Below are positions 57,801 through 64,000 of a stretch of 64,000 nt of DNA, piece after piece. The notes beneath the pieces were generated by a model, which was not told the origin of the DNA, made no database searches, and worked only from the letters and a program-made list of their open reading frames with translations. Position 1 is the stretch's first letter, and each line of letters starts with the position of its first letter. Location of the stretch: positions 2,159,739 through 2,223,738 of the forward strand of contig NZ_SJPU01000002.1 in NCBI RefSeq assembly GCF_007860105.1, given 5' to 3'. This DNA is from Allorhodopirellula heiligendammensis (lineage in GTDB: Bacteria; Planctomycetota; Planctomycetia; Pirellulales; Pirellulaceae). Position numbers and translations under genes: made by a program.

Positions 57801-59204
57801 TTAGGCATCAAAGTATTGATCCGCGGCGACATGAAGTTCCGGAGCTATCCTAGCCCGTAATTCGTCAGGATCGAGCGCAAAATTTGCATTGATTTCAACT
57901 TTTACACCATCGTCCACCGCGGCCCCCGCCTGGGCTAGCCACGAGCGGTGCAAGTCCACGATCGCTTGACGGGCCAAAGCAGGAGTATCCGCCTCAGCTC
58001 CGTCGGCATTCTTGACTGGGGCGAACGCTTTGCCCGGCTCGACCTCGCAAATGATGGTCCGCTCAGCGGCAGGAAGTAGGTCGAAAATGAACTTCTCGAA
58101 CTTCGTCGCATTGGGAGTTTCTGGCTGTACCGCTTGAGCAGCCTCATTGAGATAGGAAACCTTTTTACTGGCGCGATGAAACGGCAGTGATGAATCGCTT
58201 CCCCGTTCCCGATCTAGAAAAGCGACGTCGAACAAGTGCACCGCGATGCTGCCCGCCCACAGTTTCAACCCGCCATTCTCGTCCGTCATTTCGGCAGCTT
58301 GATCCGGCAGATCGCTATATTCGATCACGTGCGTGCGTCCATCCACTTCCACCACGTTACCCACTTTTTCGCTGGGGTAGCGTTTTCGGATGACCTGCGA
58401 AGTCATCTCACTTTCGGAGAGCAGGTGATGACCAATGAATTCAGGATCGCAGAGCGTGACCAGCGGATTGTCGACTTGGAAGTAGAACAGATGCCGGTGC
58501 CCGTTGGCCTGCATGCGGTCCAGGCACCCATTGCGATCGAGGGCGGTCAGTGTGCCGCCATGGCCATCGGGACTCAATGCCAGCGAGTCCTTTTCGGCCA
58601 GCAGCAGTTTGCCTGTCTGGGCATCGACAGCTGGCATCGTGCCCTGCTTGAAAATCACGACCTGGTCCGCCGCCAAGCCGAAATTTCCATGCTCCTCAAA
58701 GTAAGCTCGTGTGGGCGCATCGGTAGCTTCACTGGTCATCAAATACCAGGGAATGGCTACGTCATAGCGGCGTCCGGTAGCAATCAAGCGGTCGGCAAAG
58801 ATTTGGAACAGTGTGCGATCGCTCAGCGGCCCGATGGGAAACATCCCTTTGGGCAAATCAAAACCAAGTCGCGTGCCTTGACCGCCCGCCACAAGAATAA
58901 CGGCGATCTCACCTGCCCGGAGCGCCTCCTCGCCACGCTGGCGAGCCTCGGCGGGAGACCAGGGTACACCGCTACCATCAGCCGATACCGCCAGCGGCAA
59001 GGTGGCCCGCCTCGCCATTTCAGCGTAGTCAGTGGGCTGGTCATCGCCACCGACTAAGCGTGCGAGTTCGGCCAAGTCGACTGCCCGGATCTGAGCGGCG
59101 AGCTGGTCGCGAGAGCTGGCGTCAAGCTCATCCCAGTACTGCAGGACGTGCGTCTGGTCGTAGGGAGCGACAATGGCGGTGAGTTCATCGCGAGTAGTAG
59201 TCAT
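57801..59204 (-). CDS. UTP-dependent sugar-1-phosphate uridylyltransferase (UAP1/UGP family)
   Basis: 467 residues from the ATG at 59204 (MTTTRDELTAIV); a TTG at 59273 would add 23. The UDPGP fold is marked by VILVAGGQGTRLGFDLPKGM (nucleotide-binding loop), DGHGGTLTALDRNGCLDRM, YFQVDNPLVTLCDPEFIGHH and EYSDLPDQAAEM. The pattern is closer to eukaryotic-type UDP-N-acetylglucosamine pyrophosphorylase than to GlmU or GalU. It should supply UDP-sugars, perhaps UDP-GlcNAc, for envelope polymers. It is about 100 bases downstream of purD, which may share its transcript. Confidence 0.87.
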   Translation of the reverse strand: MTTTRDELTAIVAPYDQTHVLQYWDELDASSRDQLAAQIRAVDLAELARLVGGDDQPTDYAEMARRATLPLAVSADGSGVPWSPAEARQRGEEALRAGEIAVILVAGGQGTRLGFDLPKGMFPIGPLSDRTLFQIFADRLIATGRRYDVAIPWYLMTSEATDAPTRAYFEEHGNFGLAADQVVIFKQGTMPAVDAQTGKLLLAEKDSLALSPDGHGGTLTALDRNGCLDRMQANGHRHLFYFQVDNPLVTLCDPEFIGHHLLSESEMTSQVIRKRYPSEKVGNVVEVDGRTHVIEYSDLPDQAAEMTDENGGLKLWAGSIAVHLFDVAFLDRERGSDSSLPFHRASKKVSYLNEAAQAVQPETPNATKFEKFIFDLLPAAERTIICEVEPGKAFAPVKNADGAEADTPALARQAIVDLHRSWLAQAGAAVDDGVKVEINANFALDPDELRARIAPELHVAADQYFDA

Positions 59205-59302
59205 CGAAGCATCAGTTAAAATTGGTATGGAGAAGGTGTCGTCAAAAAACTGCACATGCCCAGTCGACGTCAATACCAGTGGCTGAACAGCCCAGCGTTG
59301 GT

Positions 59303-60610
59303 TTAGCGAGCGACCACGAGCGCTTTGTCACTGATGTCTTTGCGGCACCAGGCGCCCTGCCAGCGAATCTGTGCCACGGCTTTGTACGCCTGGAGCTTCG
59401 CGGCACTGATGGAATCGCCCATTGTCGTAACACCGAGAACCCGACCGCCTGTGTTGACAACTTTGCCGTCGACCACGCTGGTGCCCGCGTGGAAGACTTT
59501 GACATCCTGCATCGCGTCAGCAGCCTCGATACCGGTGATCGGATAGCCCTTTTCGTAGGATGCCGGGTAGCCTTCACTGGCCATCACGACACAGATGGCA
59601 GGGCGTGGATCGAACGTGAGCTCATCGAGTTCGCCCAATCGACCATCCACGGTCGCTTCCATCACATCGACGATATCGGTTTGCAATCGCATCAACAGCG
59701 GCTGGCACTCAGGGTCGCCAAAACGCACATTGAATTCGAGCACCTTGGGACCCGCGGGCGTGAGCATCAAGCCAGCATACAACACACCCTTGAACGGACG
59801 CCGGGCGCGCTTCATCGCATGCACGATCGGCACCAGGATGCCGGACTCGACATCTGCGAGCGTTTGCTCGTCGAGCACGGGTGCGGGACTGTAGGCTCCC
59901 ATGCCCCCGGTGTTGGGACCGCGGTCGCCATCGAGGGCGGGTTTGTGATCTTGCGCCGTGGGCAGGGTGAGGATGGTTTCGCCGTCGGTGATCGCCAAAA
60001 CACTGACCTCCGGACCAGTCAACCGCTCCTCGATGATCAGTTCCTTTCCGGCGGCACCAAATTCCTTGCGAGCAGCGATGCGGTCGATCGCTTCGAGTGC
60101 TTCACTGCGGGTCGTGCAGACGACGACGCCTTTTCCGGCTGCCAGCCCATCAGCCTTCACCACCACGTTGACGGGATCATTCGGCTCGCTGTAGCGGTCC
60201 TTGATATATCGCATGGCGTCATCGGCCGAGCGAAATGTGCGGTAATCCGCCGTGGGGATATCCGCCGAACGAAGTAAATTCTTGCAGAAGACCTTGCTGC
60301 CTTCGAGCTCGGCAGCGGCTTTCGAAGGCCCAAACGCTTTCAGTCCTGCCGCCAGCATGTCATCGACCAGCCCCGCCACCAATGGTGCCTCGGGGCCGAC
60401 TACCACCAAACCCACGTTGTTGGATTTGGCAAATGCAATCAATGCTTCGTGATCGTCCTGAGCAATATCGATATTAATCGCATCCACACCGGTGCCCGCA
60501 TTCCCAGGGGCGACATACACCTTATTAACACGCGGACTTTGATTGATTTTCCAGGCTAATGCGTGTTCGCGACCGCCACTGCCGACGATGAGAACGTTAA
60601 AGGAAGGCAT
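59303..60610 (-). CDS. purD: Phosphoribosylamine-glycine ligase
   Basis: 435 residues; ATP-grasp enzyme forming glycinamide ribonucleotide in purine synthesis. The N-terminal VLIVGSGGREHALAWK, the VVVGPEAPLVAGLVDD segment, the ATP-grasp core (VVVKADGLAAGKGVVVC) and the signature FNVRFGDPECQPLLMRL are all present. The C-terminal domain ends in IRWQGAWCRKDISDKALV. Length and start (ATG preceded by GGAAGG) fit the family. Confidence 0.96.
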   Translation of the reverse strand: MPSFNVLIVGSGGREHALAWKINQSPRVNKVYVAPGNAGTGVDAINIDIAQDDHEALIAFAKSNNVGLVVVGPEAPLVAGLVDDMLAAGLKAFGPSKAAAELEGSKVFCKNLLRSADIPTADYRTFRSADDAMRYIKDRYSEPNDPVNVVVKADGLAAGKGVVVCTTRSEALEAIDRIAARKEFGAAGKELIIEERLTGPEVSVLAITDGETILTLPTAQDHKPALDGDRGPNTGGMGAYSPAPVLDEQTLADVESGILVPIVHAMKRARRPFKGVLYAGLMLTPAGPKVLEFNVRFGDPECQPLLMRLQTDIVDVMEATVDGRLGELDELTFDPRPAICVVMASEGYPASYEKGYPITGIEAADAMQDVKVFHAGTSVVDGKVVNTGGRVLGVTTMGDSISAAKLQAYKAVAQIRWQGAWCRKDISDKALVVAR

Positions 60611-60956
60611 GAATCAGCGGGGGCGAAAGGAGCGAAGCGGGAGAAGATGGGATGATCGTAGGAAACCGAGGCAAAAATGAAAGACGTCGGCAGGCAATTT
60701 GCCCGTTTCCGCCAAGATTTCGTGGTTTTTCCGTGACGGAACAGCCGCGGAAGCGAGTCGCAGTGGTGCGGCGGGTCTCGCAGACGTGGAATTCTACCCC
60801 GATTTCCCCTGCGCCGGGAGACGCTTGTGCTTCCTTCAAATCAATGCCGCGCCCGCCGCAGATACCTTGGTAACTGAACGCAGGGTCGAGCCCGATTCAG
60901 CCCGGATCGGCATAGACTCGATGCTTGTTAACACGACCGGCCAGCGTTGATTTCCG
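60611..60956. other. Intergenic region upstream of purD
   Basis: 346 bases. Short overlapping ORFs (60597-60839 minus, 60652-60873 plus) show no signals of coding. The promoter of purD should be here but no clear -35/-10 pair was found. Confidence 0.35.
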
Positions 60957-61296
60957 TCACCACTGGGTTAGGGCACCGATTTTGAATCCGAATCCCGCTT
61001 TGACGACCTTGGTATCACCGGCTTCTTTGCTGCGGGCCAGTTCGAAGCCGCGCCAGTGGTGAAGTGCCAGTGGTGAAGTTCGAATTGGCAGCGATCTCCG
61101 ATCGCGAGCTTGCGATTGTTTTTTCGCATGCGGCGATCATTCAGCGACAATCGTCGCCGGTGATGGCTATCGGTTTTCGCACAACACGTCTTTGCCCCGC
61201 CTCTGCACCCCGGATCGTGTATTCCCGGTGGATGCCTTTGGGCAGCACAGCGTTGTTGACATCAATCACTTCGATCTCGCGATCTCTTGTCGTCAT
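60957..61296 (-). pseudogene. Frameshifted small gene, family unknown
   Basis: Starts at the ATG at 61296, preceded by AAGGA six bases upstream, 30 bases after the thioredoxin-trypsin gene stop. Frame 1 encodes MTTRDREIEVIDVNNAVLPK and runs 51 codons to a TGA after ITGDDCR. Plausible coding continues in frame 2 (SLNDRRMRKNNRKLAIGDRC to FELHHW) and then in frame 3 (GFELARSKEAGDTKVVKAGF to ALTQW, stop at 60957). The second shift coincides with a 14-base direct duplication (CTTCACCACTGGC with one more base, twice); removing one copy joins frame 2 to 3 as FELHHWRGFELARS. The family is not recognised. A sequencing error for the first shift cannot be excluded. Confidence 0.6.
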
Positions 61297-61326
61297 TCTC
61301 GTCCTTGGATCGCTGGAGTGTTCCGA

Positions 61327-62838
61327 TCAGCGACGTGCCGCTTGGCGAATCTGCTGGACCAACTGTGCGTCGGGCTGGCGAAGTGTGAGGACCTGTTCGC
61401 GGCTGTTGCCGTTACGATCTCGCAGAATGACGATCATCTCCGTGTCGCCGGTTTCAGCGGCGACTGCGCCGGAGACGTTCACGCCAGCGAATTGATTGGT
61501 CGCCATTGGGGATGAGCTCGATGCTTGAGCCTCGCTGTGATCGATCGCACTGATCTGATTGGACGCCAGGTTTTCAGTGGGGTCGGCTTGATAGAGCCTC
61601 GTCAGTTGCACCCGATCGAGCTGCCAGTGAATCGAGCCGGGGCCGGTGTAGATACCGATGTCAGATTTGTAGTCGGCAGCGTTGCAAACGCCGATCAAAC
61701 GTCCTTGCTCGTCAAACAGTCCGCCACCACTGCGACCATCGATTGGTGCACCGGAGATTTCGAGATTGGATCCGCCGACATTCTGGTTGTATTTGTTGAC
61801 TCCGGTGATCCGGGTATCGCGGCGGGTGGGAGGGTCGCCTCGATCGCAGCCAAAACTGAATGCGGTCTGGCCAACCTTGATCACATCGTGCTCGCGAACG
61901 ACGTCGATCGGCTTGATCGGCATACCGGGGCGAATGGCCACCAGACCGATATCTCGATCACCCGCATCGTAGTCGATCAACTGACCGGACACGGTGTGAG
62001 GTTGCCCACCGACAAAGAGGTCGACTTCGATTTTGCCTTTGCCGTCGCCGTCTCGAAACAGGTGACCGCAGGTGAGCACGAGAGCCTCTTCACCATGAAC
62101 GTCGATGATCGTGCCCGTGCCCGCACCGTAACCGCGGCCGTCATGCACTCGCAGGCGAACCGTTGCGGCTTGAGCACGCTCCACTGCATCAGCCAGCGAC
62201 GCACTCGGCATCGCTTCGATGATCCGTTCAGGGGTTGGACTGGTGGGGCCGACCTCTGCGGAACTCAGTGACGCCAAGGATTGCCAGGAATCGCCTTGGG
62301 AGAGTTGGTTGCTAGCGGAGCGGTCATCTTCGCGTTCGCGACGTACCGTTCGGCTGGATGATTGAGCCAGTGAGTTCGTTGGAGCGCTGAGCGGTGCCAA
62401 CCGCGTCTGGGGATCTTGAATGCTGGAACTGCGGACAGACGACGCATCGATCTGACTGCGAGTGGGGACGATTTCACCGCCGGCGTTTTTCTGCAGTGCC
62501 GCATATAGATTCGCGGCGGTTTGAGCACCGACCAATCGTGTGACTTCCCGACCTTGTTGCACGACGACATACGTGGGTGTGCTGCGGATGCGATAGCGCT
62601 GTGCGAGTTGCGGTTCGGCTTGCACGTCGACCTGGCGTACCGGCACGCCGCGAGCGATCAGTTCGGAGACGATCGGCTGCATGGCGCGGCAGGGGGGGCA
62701 GTTGTCTGAACTGAATTCGAGCAGGATGGAGTCCGCCGTCGCAGATGCTCCGCAGGCGATCAGCGCCAGTAGCGAAAATACGCAACACGCAAAACCACGT
62801 GTTGTGAAAGCGTTTTGATTGAATGAGCGAATCGGCAC
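61327..62838 (-). CDS. Secreted thioredoxin-trypsin-like protease fusion
   Basis: 503 residues from a GTG with an excellent AAGGAGG eight bases upstream. A signal peptide (GFACCVFSLLALIACGASA) is followed by a thioredoxin domain (about 35-115) with a CPPC redox site in SSDNCPPCRAMQPIV and the cis-Pro region RSTPTYVVVQQG. A Ser/Arg-rich linker leads to a trypsin-like serine protease domain (about 215-400): His in VLTCGHLF, Asp in AGDRDIGLVAI, Ser in DGRSGGGLFDEQG. The C-terminal 90 residues are unassigned. The fusion suggests disulfide-linked quality control in the periplasm, an inference only. Confidence 0.87.
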   Translation of the reverse strand: MPIRSFNQNAFTTRGFACCVFSLLALIACGASATADSILLEFSSDNCPPCRAMQPIVSELIARGVPVRQVDVQAEPQLAQRYRIRSTPTYVVVQQGREVTRLVGAQTAANLYAALQKNAGGEIVPTRSQIDASSVRSSSIQDPQTRLAPLSAPTNSLAQSSSRTVRREREDDRSASNQLSQGDSWQSLASLSSAEVGPTSPTPERIIEAMPSASLADAVERAQAATVRLRVHDGRGYGAGTGTIIDVHGEEALVLTCGHLFRDGDGKGKIEVDLFVGGQPHTVSGQLIDYDAGDRDIGLVAIRPGMPIKPIDVVREHDVIKVGQTAFSFGCDRGDPPTRRDTRITGVNKYNQNVGGSNLEISGAPIDGRSGGGLFDEQGRLIGVCNAADYKSDIGIYTGPGSIHWQLDRVQLTRLYQADPTENLASNQISAIDHSEAQASSSSPMATNQFAGVNVSGAVAAETGDTEMIVILRDRNGNSREQVLTLRQPDAQLVQQIRQAARR

Positions 62839-63069
62839 AGTTCGTCCCTCCTTGGACGCTGAGAAAAGGCGTGTCGCCGGCGAACGTGTATCAAGCTTGG
62901 TTGACGCGGTCGCGATCCTTCACATCCGTGTCACCGAACGTTCGCACTGGCGAGTCGGGATGGTCGACAATGGACATGGTCGATCACAACCCCAAAGCAT
63001 CCGCGTGATCGCAAACTTGAGGAATTTTTGAGTTTCACAGCAAAAAAACATGAAAAACGATGCTTGTGT

Positions 63070-63822
63070 TCACCGCCAATTGGGGCGGACCTCGCCCGCC
63101 CCCGCTTCCTCCGCCCTCCAGCGAGCCTCGGGGATGATGCGTCGGAACTCTCCCGGTTTACCACGGATCGAGGCGCTCATCAGTAACAATCCCAGACGTA
63201 CTTCTTCGCGTTTACGGATCGGCACGTCGATCACACCCGGGGCCAGCGACGCGGCTTTTCCTCGCAAGAAAACGGTGACGTTATTGAGCCCGTCGCCGAG
63301 GTTCACGCCCGCATCGCCCCCGACGACAATCGTACCGGCCAACGCCCCCGCACCCGTGTCATCACCGACATCACCGCGAACAAAAATGCTACCACCACGC
63401 ATGGCCGCACCGACTCGCGGCCCCGCCGACCCGTAGACCGCGAGGGTACCACCGATCATCGCTGCCCCCAGTCCGCAGCCCGTACTTCCTGTGATCCGCA
63501 CGACACCCCGCCGCATGCCCTCGCACACGCCGTCGCCCGCGCTGCCTTCCAGTCGCACATCAATCCCAGCGAAGGACGCGAATGCAAAGTCACCCAGATC
63601 GCCAACGGCATGTACCCGCACCCAGTTCGCCCATCGCATGCACGCCGCATCCTGACGCTGCAATCCAGTCAGCCGTACTAATGGAAAAACCTCCTCTGCA
63701 GCGGACGAGTCCGACATCGCATGGGGTGGATCGACGTCGATTGCTGCGATCGCCTGACGCAGTTCTCCACTGGTCAGCTTGGTAAGGTCAAAGGTGAAAT
63801 CAGGCTTCTCGAATTCGTTCAT
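63070..63822 (-). CDS. fhcC: Formylmethanofuran dehydrogenase/formyltransferase complex subunit C
   Basis: 250 residues of the FwdC/FhcC and glutamate-synthase C-terminal beta-helix type. The repeated GxxGxxxGxxG strands are evident (VRITGSTGCGLGAAMIGG, AVYGSAGPRVGAAMRGG, IFVRGDVGDDTGAGALAG, IVVGGDAGVNLGDGLN), after a variable 60-residue N-terminus. In bacteria FhcC is part of the tetrahydromethanopterin-linked formaldehyde oxidation route, which planctomycetes share with methylotrophs. The ATG overlaps the stop of the upstream ORF (ATGA), so it belongs to an operon that continues beyond the window. Confidence 0.9.
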   Translation of the reverse strand: MNEFEKPDFTFDLTKLTSGELRQAIAAIDVDPPHAMSDSSAAEEVFPLVRLTGLQRQDAACMRWANWVRVHAVGDLGDFAFASFAGIDVRLEGSAGDGVCEGMRRGVVRITGSTGCGLGAAMIGGTLAVYGSAGPRVGAAMRGGSIFVRGDVGDDTGAGALAGTIVVGGDAGVNLGDGLNNVTVFLRGKAASLAPGVIDVPIRKREEVRLGLLLMSASIRGKPGEFRRIIPEARWRAEEAGAGEVRPNWR

Positions 63823-64000
63823 GCAAATCCATTCCCAACGTGCTGAGGCTGTCCGTGATGCAATGGGTAGCGACTGAGCGAAGCGGCAATGGCACCAACG
63901 ATTCGCTGCAATCTCTCGCTGGCTCGCGATGACACTGCGAGCACATCCTCGTGGCTTGCCGTCATCGGCGCATCGGGCACAGCCATGTTCGTCACTACAC
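63819..64000 (-). CDS. Partial ORF upstream of fhcC, running off the window
   Basis: The frame is open from the window edge to a TGA at 63819, which overlaps the fhcC ATG. The visible 59 residues read as an Ala- and Ser-rich C-terminus (SHEDVLAVSSRASERLQRIV, then GAIAASLSRYPLHHG). An ATG at 63986 could make it a complete 56-residue gene. I cannot assign it to FhcA, FhcB or FhcD from this tail. Confidence 0.5.
   Translation of the reverse strand, partial: VVTNMAVPDAPMTASHEDVLAVSSRASERLQRIVGAIAASLSRYPLHHGQPQHVGNGFA

Noticed and set aside
57517-57804. 95-codon plus ORF upstream of the exporter operon
   Set aside because: No ribosome-binding site, no domain, and it overlaps the UAP1-like stop on the opposite strand.
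60980-61010. tRNA-like TTTTGAATCCGAATCCCGC
   Set aside because: No acceptor, D or anticodon arm can be drawn around it, and it lies in the coding-like pseudogene.

Overview
The window looks like a chromosomal segment of a marine planctomycete close to Rhodopirellula/Novipirellula. The grounds are two giant extracellular proteins with an N-terminal LEDRRMLA (LEPR-XLL type) motif and paired dockerin-like EF-hand repeats, a Ser/Thr kinase fused to a STAND NTPase and an FGE-sulfatase domain, a type I sulfatase, an Lpg1974/BBP7-like outer membrane barrel, and FhcC of the tetrahydromethanopterin-linked C1 pathway. I worked only from the sequence; family names rest on motifs and recalled family knowledge, with no database search.

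Layout. 0-5 kb: ppnP and hemY (protoporphyrinogen oxidase), a small membrane ORF, then mutY translationally coupled to a HEAT/PDZ exported protein. 4.9-9.1 kb: ammonium transporter amt, converging on a three-gene glycosyltransferase cluster (unknown 155 aa protein, a two-domain GT, a GT25). 9.2-16.2 kb: a secreted papain-like protease converging on a 1778-residue kinase-STAND-TM-FGE protein. 16.5-22.3 kb: a minus-strand run ypfJ-proB-Dnmt2-like methyltransferase, then rimO coupled to a membrane protein. 22.5-31.9 kb: an AsmA/TamB-like protein and a Wza-like export protein, a 0.67 kb gene-free stretch, a small Gly/Pro/Gln-rich protein, a sulfatase and an outer membrane barrel.

31.9-53.2 kb: two tandem giant paralogous surface/secreted proteins (3262 and about 3634 aa) filling about one third of the window. 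They share a filamentous-haemagglutinin-like repeat body, an Ala-rich helical insert, VCBS/FG-GAP-like repeats and a dockerin-like C-terminus. The second has an RTX-type calcium-binding block and a 4-copy 240-bp internal tandem repeat; the first has another insert instead. Just upstream on the same strand (53.5-57.4 kb) is a coupled membrane fusion protein-ATPase-permease set of MacAB type, a plausible but unproven partner for export or envelope maintenance.

57.8-64 kb: a UAP1-like nucleotidyltransferase, purD, a frameshifted remnant gene downstream of a thioredoxin-trypsin fusion protease, and fhcC coupled to an ORF that runs off the window. No tRNA, rRNA, CRISPR array, intact insertion sequence or phage module was seen.

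The points most worth a second look are the bacterial Dnmt2 homologue with a CFG in place of the CFT motif, the kinase-STAND-FGE receptor-like fusion beside a secreted papain-like protease, the mosaic giant paralogues with their adjacent exporter, the MutY Asp-to-Glu change at the catalytic position, and the pseudogene whose frame is broken by a visible 14-bp duplication.
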